Assembly (NCBI GenBank): GCA_023053575.1
Contig: JAKZAP010000001.1
Span: 31,328,533 to 31,392,532, forward strand
Source of the DNA: Branchinecta lynchi
Taxonomy: Eukaryota > Arthropoda > Branchiopoda > Anostraca > Branchinectidae
Length of the DNA stretch: 64,000 nt
Reading direction: 5' to 3'
The notes under the pieces were generated by a model. It was given only the letters and a program-made list of their open reading frames with translations, had not been told where the DNA came from and did not search any database. Positions 61,531-64,000 of this stretch are shown piece by piece (the stretch's first letter is position 1; each line of letters opens with the position of its first letter). The position numbers and the translations under genes were made by a program.

Positions 61531-62919
61531 TAAACAGACTAGAAGGTCACCAGAAAGATAGCCAGAGTGTGTGAAAAGTACAGGAGCTGGCCGTACACAA
61601 ATCAAAAGCAGCTATCATTGCCTGGGAGATTCATTAGATTCCAACTTCAGCGCTTTTGTAGCGATTAGAGCGCTCTAGCCATGCAGTATAATTTGTTATA
61701 TGAGTTCTAGTAATCGAATTCTTCTGTTTGAAAATGTCAGTTCTTGTTATTGCGGGATGTCCTCATTTCATAGTAGAAACACCGCTAACTGGCTCGGCTA
61801 ACAAGCAAACGAAATCTCGAAATCGGCCGAACTTCCAAGTTCGAACTTGAGAGCAAACTCGGCTCCGGTACAAATTTGTCCGGTACAGTCTACTTTCCAA
61901 GCGTCCCACCTGCCAGTAAGGGGTTGAAAGCTCTCCTAGCACGTTGCGATCCAGCGAACGAAGCGAAACGTTATTAGCCAATACAGTAGCGTAAATTACA
62001 CAAACAAGTCAAATTAAATGCAGAACTAGACACTGTTCGTTTCCTAACATTCGGAGATGTATTTCTCCCGTTCTGATCATGCTCTAACACGTTGTTTCAA
62101 CTTTTAGAAAAGTTCGTTACTGTAAAGGAAGTTTTCGCCATGCCAGTTTTCCACGTGATGAGACTGGTGTCACGCGTACGCAAGTATGATCAGATAGAAT
62201 TCAGAGCATTAGGGGCAAGAGTAGATAGAACAACTAAGGAAAAAGGGTTGATCAATAGCGCAAGTACTGCATAATTATTATAGTTACCTTTATAATAACT
62301 GTATAGCATGTTATAAAACTAGTCTAAGCAGGGTATGAATGTGTGAAGTCGAACTACTACGCGATCGGACAAGTTGAGATTGATTGGCCATATCTAAATA
62401 GCGTAGTGTTGACACACTTCTGCTTTTCTCTCTGACTCTCAGTACGTGTCCGTCACCAGTGTTCTCTTGTGTACATGCCTCCGCCCCGCTGAGGGTCCCG
62501 CGATATTGATCCATGCGGAACTTTAGAGTTCCAGTGTCTGCTTGAAACCTCCATTATACTTTTCCGCAGAGATACCGGACTGGAGTGGAGCGAAAAGAAG
62601 ACGGAGGCCATTAAGAAAAAAATGCAGCCAAATTTCTTTTGGAAAACAGGTACACTGAAAGTAAGAAAGCACGTATCTTTCTTTGGGATTGAGTCTTTGG
62701 TTGAGTAGCATCTCGTGGAAGTAGGGTAGACAAGGATTCGGACCTGAATAACATCTATAGACTAAAGCTCAACCTGGTGATTTGTCCGAGGATTGTCGTG
62801 TTTCTCTTTCCTTCACTACCGCGATAACAAAAACCGCTACAGTCCAGTCCATATTGCGACAGGAAACTACCGCGATGGTGCGAAGTTGTGGTAGGCAAAG
62901 ACTTAAACATATATTGCAA
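61531..62919. other. No gene recognised
   Basis: Frames of 60-70 codons on both strands (for example 62092-62274) lack recognisable domains and splice context. Confidence 0.4.
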
Positions 62920-63088
62920 CACTGCACAAAGCTTCTCCGAGTAAGGATTAAAGTTAACGGCAGTATTTTTTACTGGGATCAATCTTATCTCTACTGAGAT
63001 AAGATCCATCCGAATCTGAGATAAGATTATCTTTTTAGAGACAAGATTAACCCCATTAGCAAATACTGCAAGATTTTTTTTTTCAGTG
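62920..63088. mobile_element. Family E MITE, third copy
   Basis: TTCTCCGAGTAAGGATTAAA, TTATCTCTACTGAGATAAGA and AGCAAATACTGCAAGATTTT, ending TTTCAGTG, in the same order as 37999-38168. Confidence 0.75.
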
Positions 63089-63596
63089 TAATTGCCCGTC
63101 AATGTGTTGTAATATAATTAGAAAATGTTCGTTCGGTCGTTCAAATAAGCAGAAACAAAAATATAAAAAATTACTTTGACAGTCGCGGTTTTTATTTCGC
63201 AATATTGACCGGATACGCATGGGGCCAGATTTGTGCTTGTTTTGGGTGTCTCGGATACGCTCACTTGAGTCACTTTGAGTCCCGTATTGCACTTTAGTTC
63301 ATTTTCAAGGCACGCCAGGCTCGTGTTGCGTGTCGAAATCAAATCCTTCGAGCGGCTTCTTAGTTGCATTCCAAGAAAACTCAGTAACCGAACAGCAATC
63401 ACAGATAATGTAAAGGTACGTAAGGAAATTAAACAAAGTATTGCGCGAGGCTCCCTGTAGGTGTGTCGCAAATTGCTCTGATTGTCAATAAGCAGAACAT
63501 TCCAGCAATGTGATTCAAGCAAAATGCACCAAGCAATATCTACTGCACCTTGCCTATCCGGATCACTGATACGCCATGTAAGGGCTCTGCGTTATT

Positions 63597-63811
63597 TCAC
63601 CATGCACGCAAAGCTGCTAACATGAGCATGCAAGCTGCACCAGCCGTCCAAAAGGCAGCGCTCCCGCCAGTATGCGGCGCGCTATTACACCGGTCCTCTT
63701 CACAGAAACACATGTGGCCCCTTCCGTTACCTTCAAGCATGCATACATGGTCGACCATGAAGAGGTTGATGTCGATGTTCGTGGTACAAGTTCGTCGATA
63801 CCGCTCGTTTG
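63597..63811 (-). CDS. Ly6/uPAR-like three-finger protein, last exon with GPI signal (5' part outside window)
   Basis: On the minus strand an acceptor TTCTTTCAG is followed by two bases of a split codon, 70 residues and TGA. Six of the seven cysteines fall in the pattern C, VC, MC, FC, RC, ending [11 protein letters not shown]. The CxCxxDxCN terminus is the signature end of the Ly6/uPAR three-finger fold. After it comes a short Ser/Gly spacer and a hydrophobic tail (about residues 51-70), typical of a GPI-anchor signal. A cell-surface anchored protein of the quiver/sleepless type is plausible but not proven. The N-terminal exons and signal peptide must lie to the right of 64000. A minus-strand AATAAA at 63191-63196 could be its polyadenylation signal. 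Confidence 0.7.
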
Positions 63812-64000
63812 CTGAAAGAAAAGGAAAATAAAAATGTTTTTTTAAATGCTTTTCATCGCAAAAGATAATCAACTCTCTCTCAAAAAAAAAAAAAAAAGCT
63901 TCGGTAGCCCTTTAGACCGACAACCTGTACCCATTTTTAACAAGTGAATAATATAGTATGTAGCCTAAACAATTGTAATTTAGTTGTCGAAATCGGGTGT
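63812..64000 (-). other. Intron of the Ly6-like gene (partial)
   Basis: On the minus strand this precedes the acceptor at 63812. It includes a run of T; no further exon is visible before the window edge. Confidence 0.55.

Noticed and set aside
62092..62274. 60-codon plus-strand frame
   Set aside because: No domain and no neighbouring exons.

Overview
The window is animal nuclear DNA, probably from an invertebrate. It has spliced genes with GT-AG introns, many non-LTR retrotransposon relics, tRNA-derived SINE-like repeats and short DNA transposons with target-site duplications (TSDs). Nothing looks bacterial or viral. The species cannot be named from the sequence; the density and variety of repeats resemble a marine invertebrate genome, which is inference.

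Two host genes are supported. The main one is a complete plus-strand gene for a platelet-activating factor acetylhydrolase of the PLA2G7/PAFAH2 family. It has nine coding exons from 25184 to 57319. Their lengths sum to 1200 nt (399 codons plus stop), the phase holds across all eight introns, and the catalytic Ser, Asp and His are all present. At the right edge, the last coding exon (63597-63811, minus) of a GPI-anchored Ly6/three-finger protein is visible; the rest of that gene lies beyond the window.

Layout. 1-25 kb is almost entirely repeats. Family A is a G-run-rich repeat with recurring ATGAAACTTGG and CCGGATCCGG. Family B is about 1 kb, bounded by GGGATCCC and built of roughly 135-bp units. 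There are also hAT-type elements with 8-bp TSDs, foldback elements, and LINE copies including one long reverse-transcriptase reading frame (19158-21617) nested inside a family A repeat. 25-57 kb is the acetylhydrolase gene, whose introns (1.1 to 6.2 kb) carry the same repeat families plus Penelope-like ends, an almost exact 813-bp tandem duplication, a seven-unit tandem array and more LINE pieces. 57-64 kb is sparser, with three MITEs carrying TTA-type duplications and the Ly6-like exon.

The most unusual material is (i) family A copies that pair a tRNA-like head with a hairpin tail, (ii) two repeat families ending in a hammerhead-ribozyme-like core (CTGANGA, stem, GAAA), (iii) the recent 813-bp duplication between inverted Penelope-like ends, and (iv) the array of GGGCCC-centred hairpin units at 46.4-47.4 kb. 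No new protein-coding system was found.
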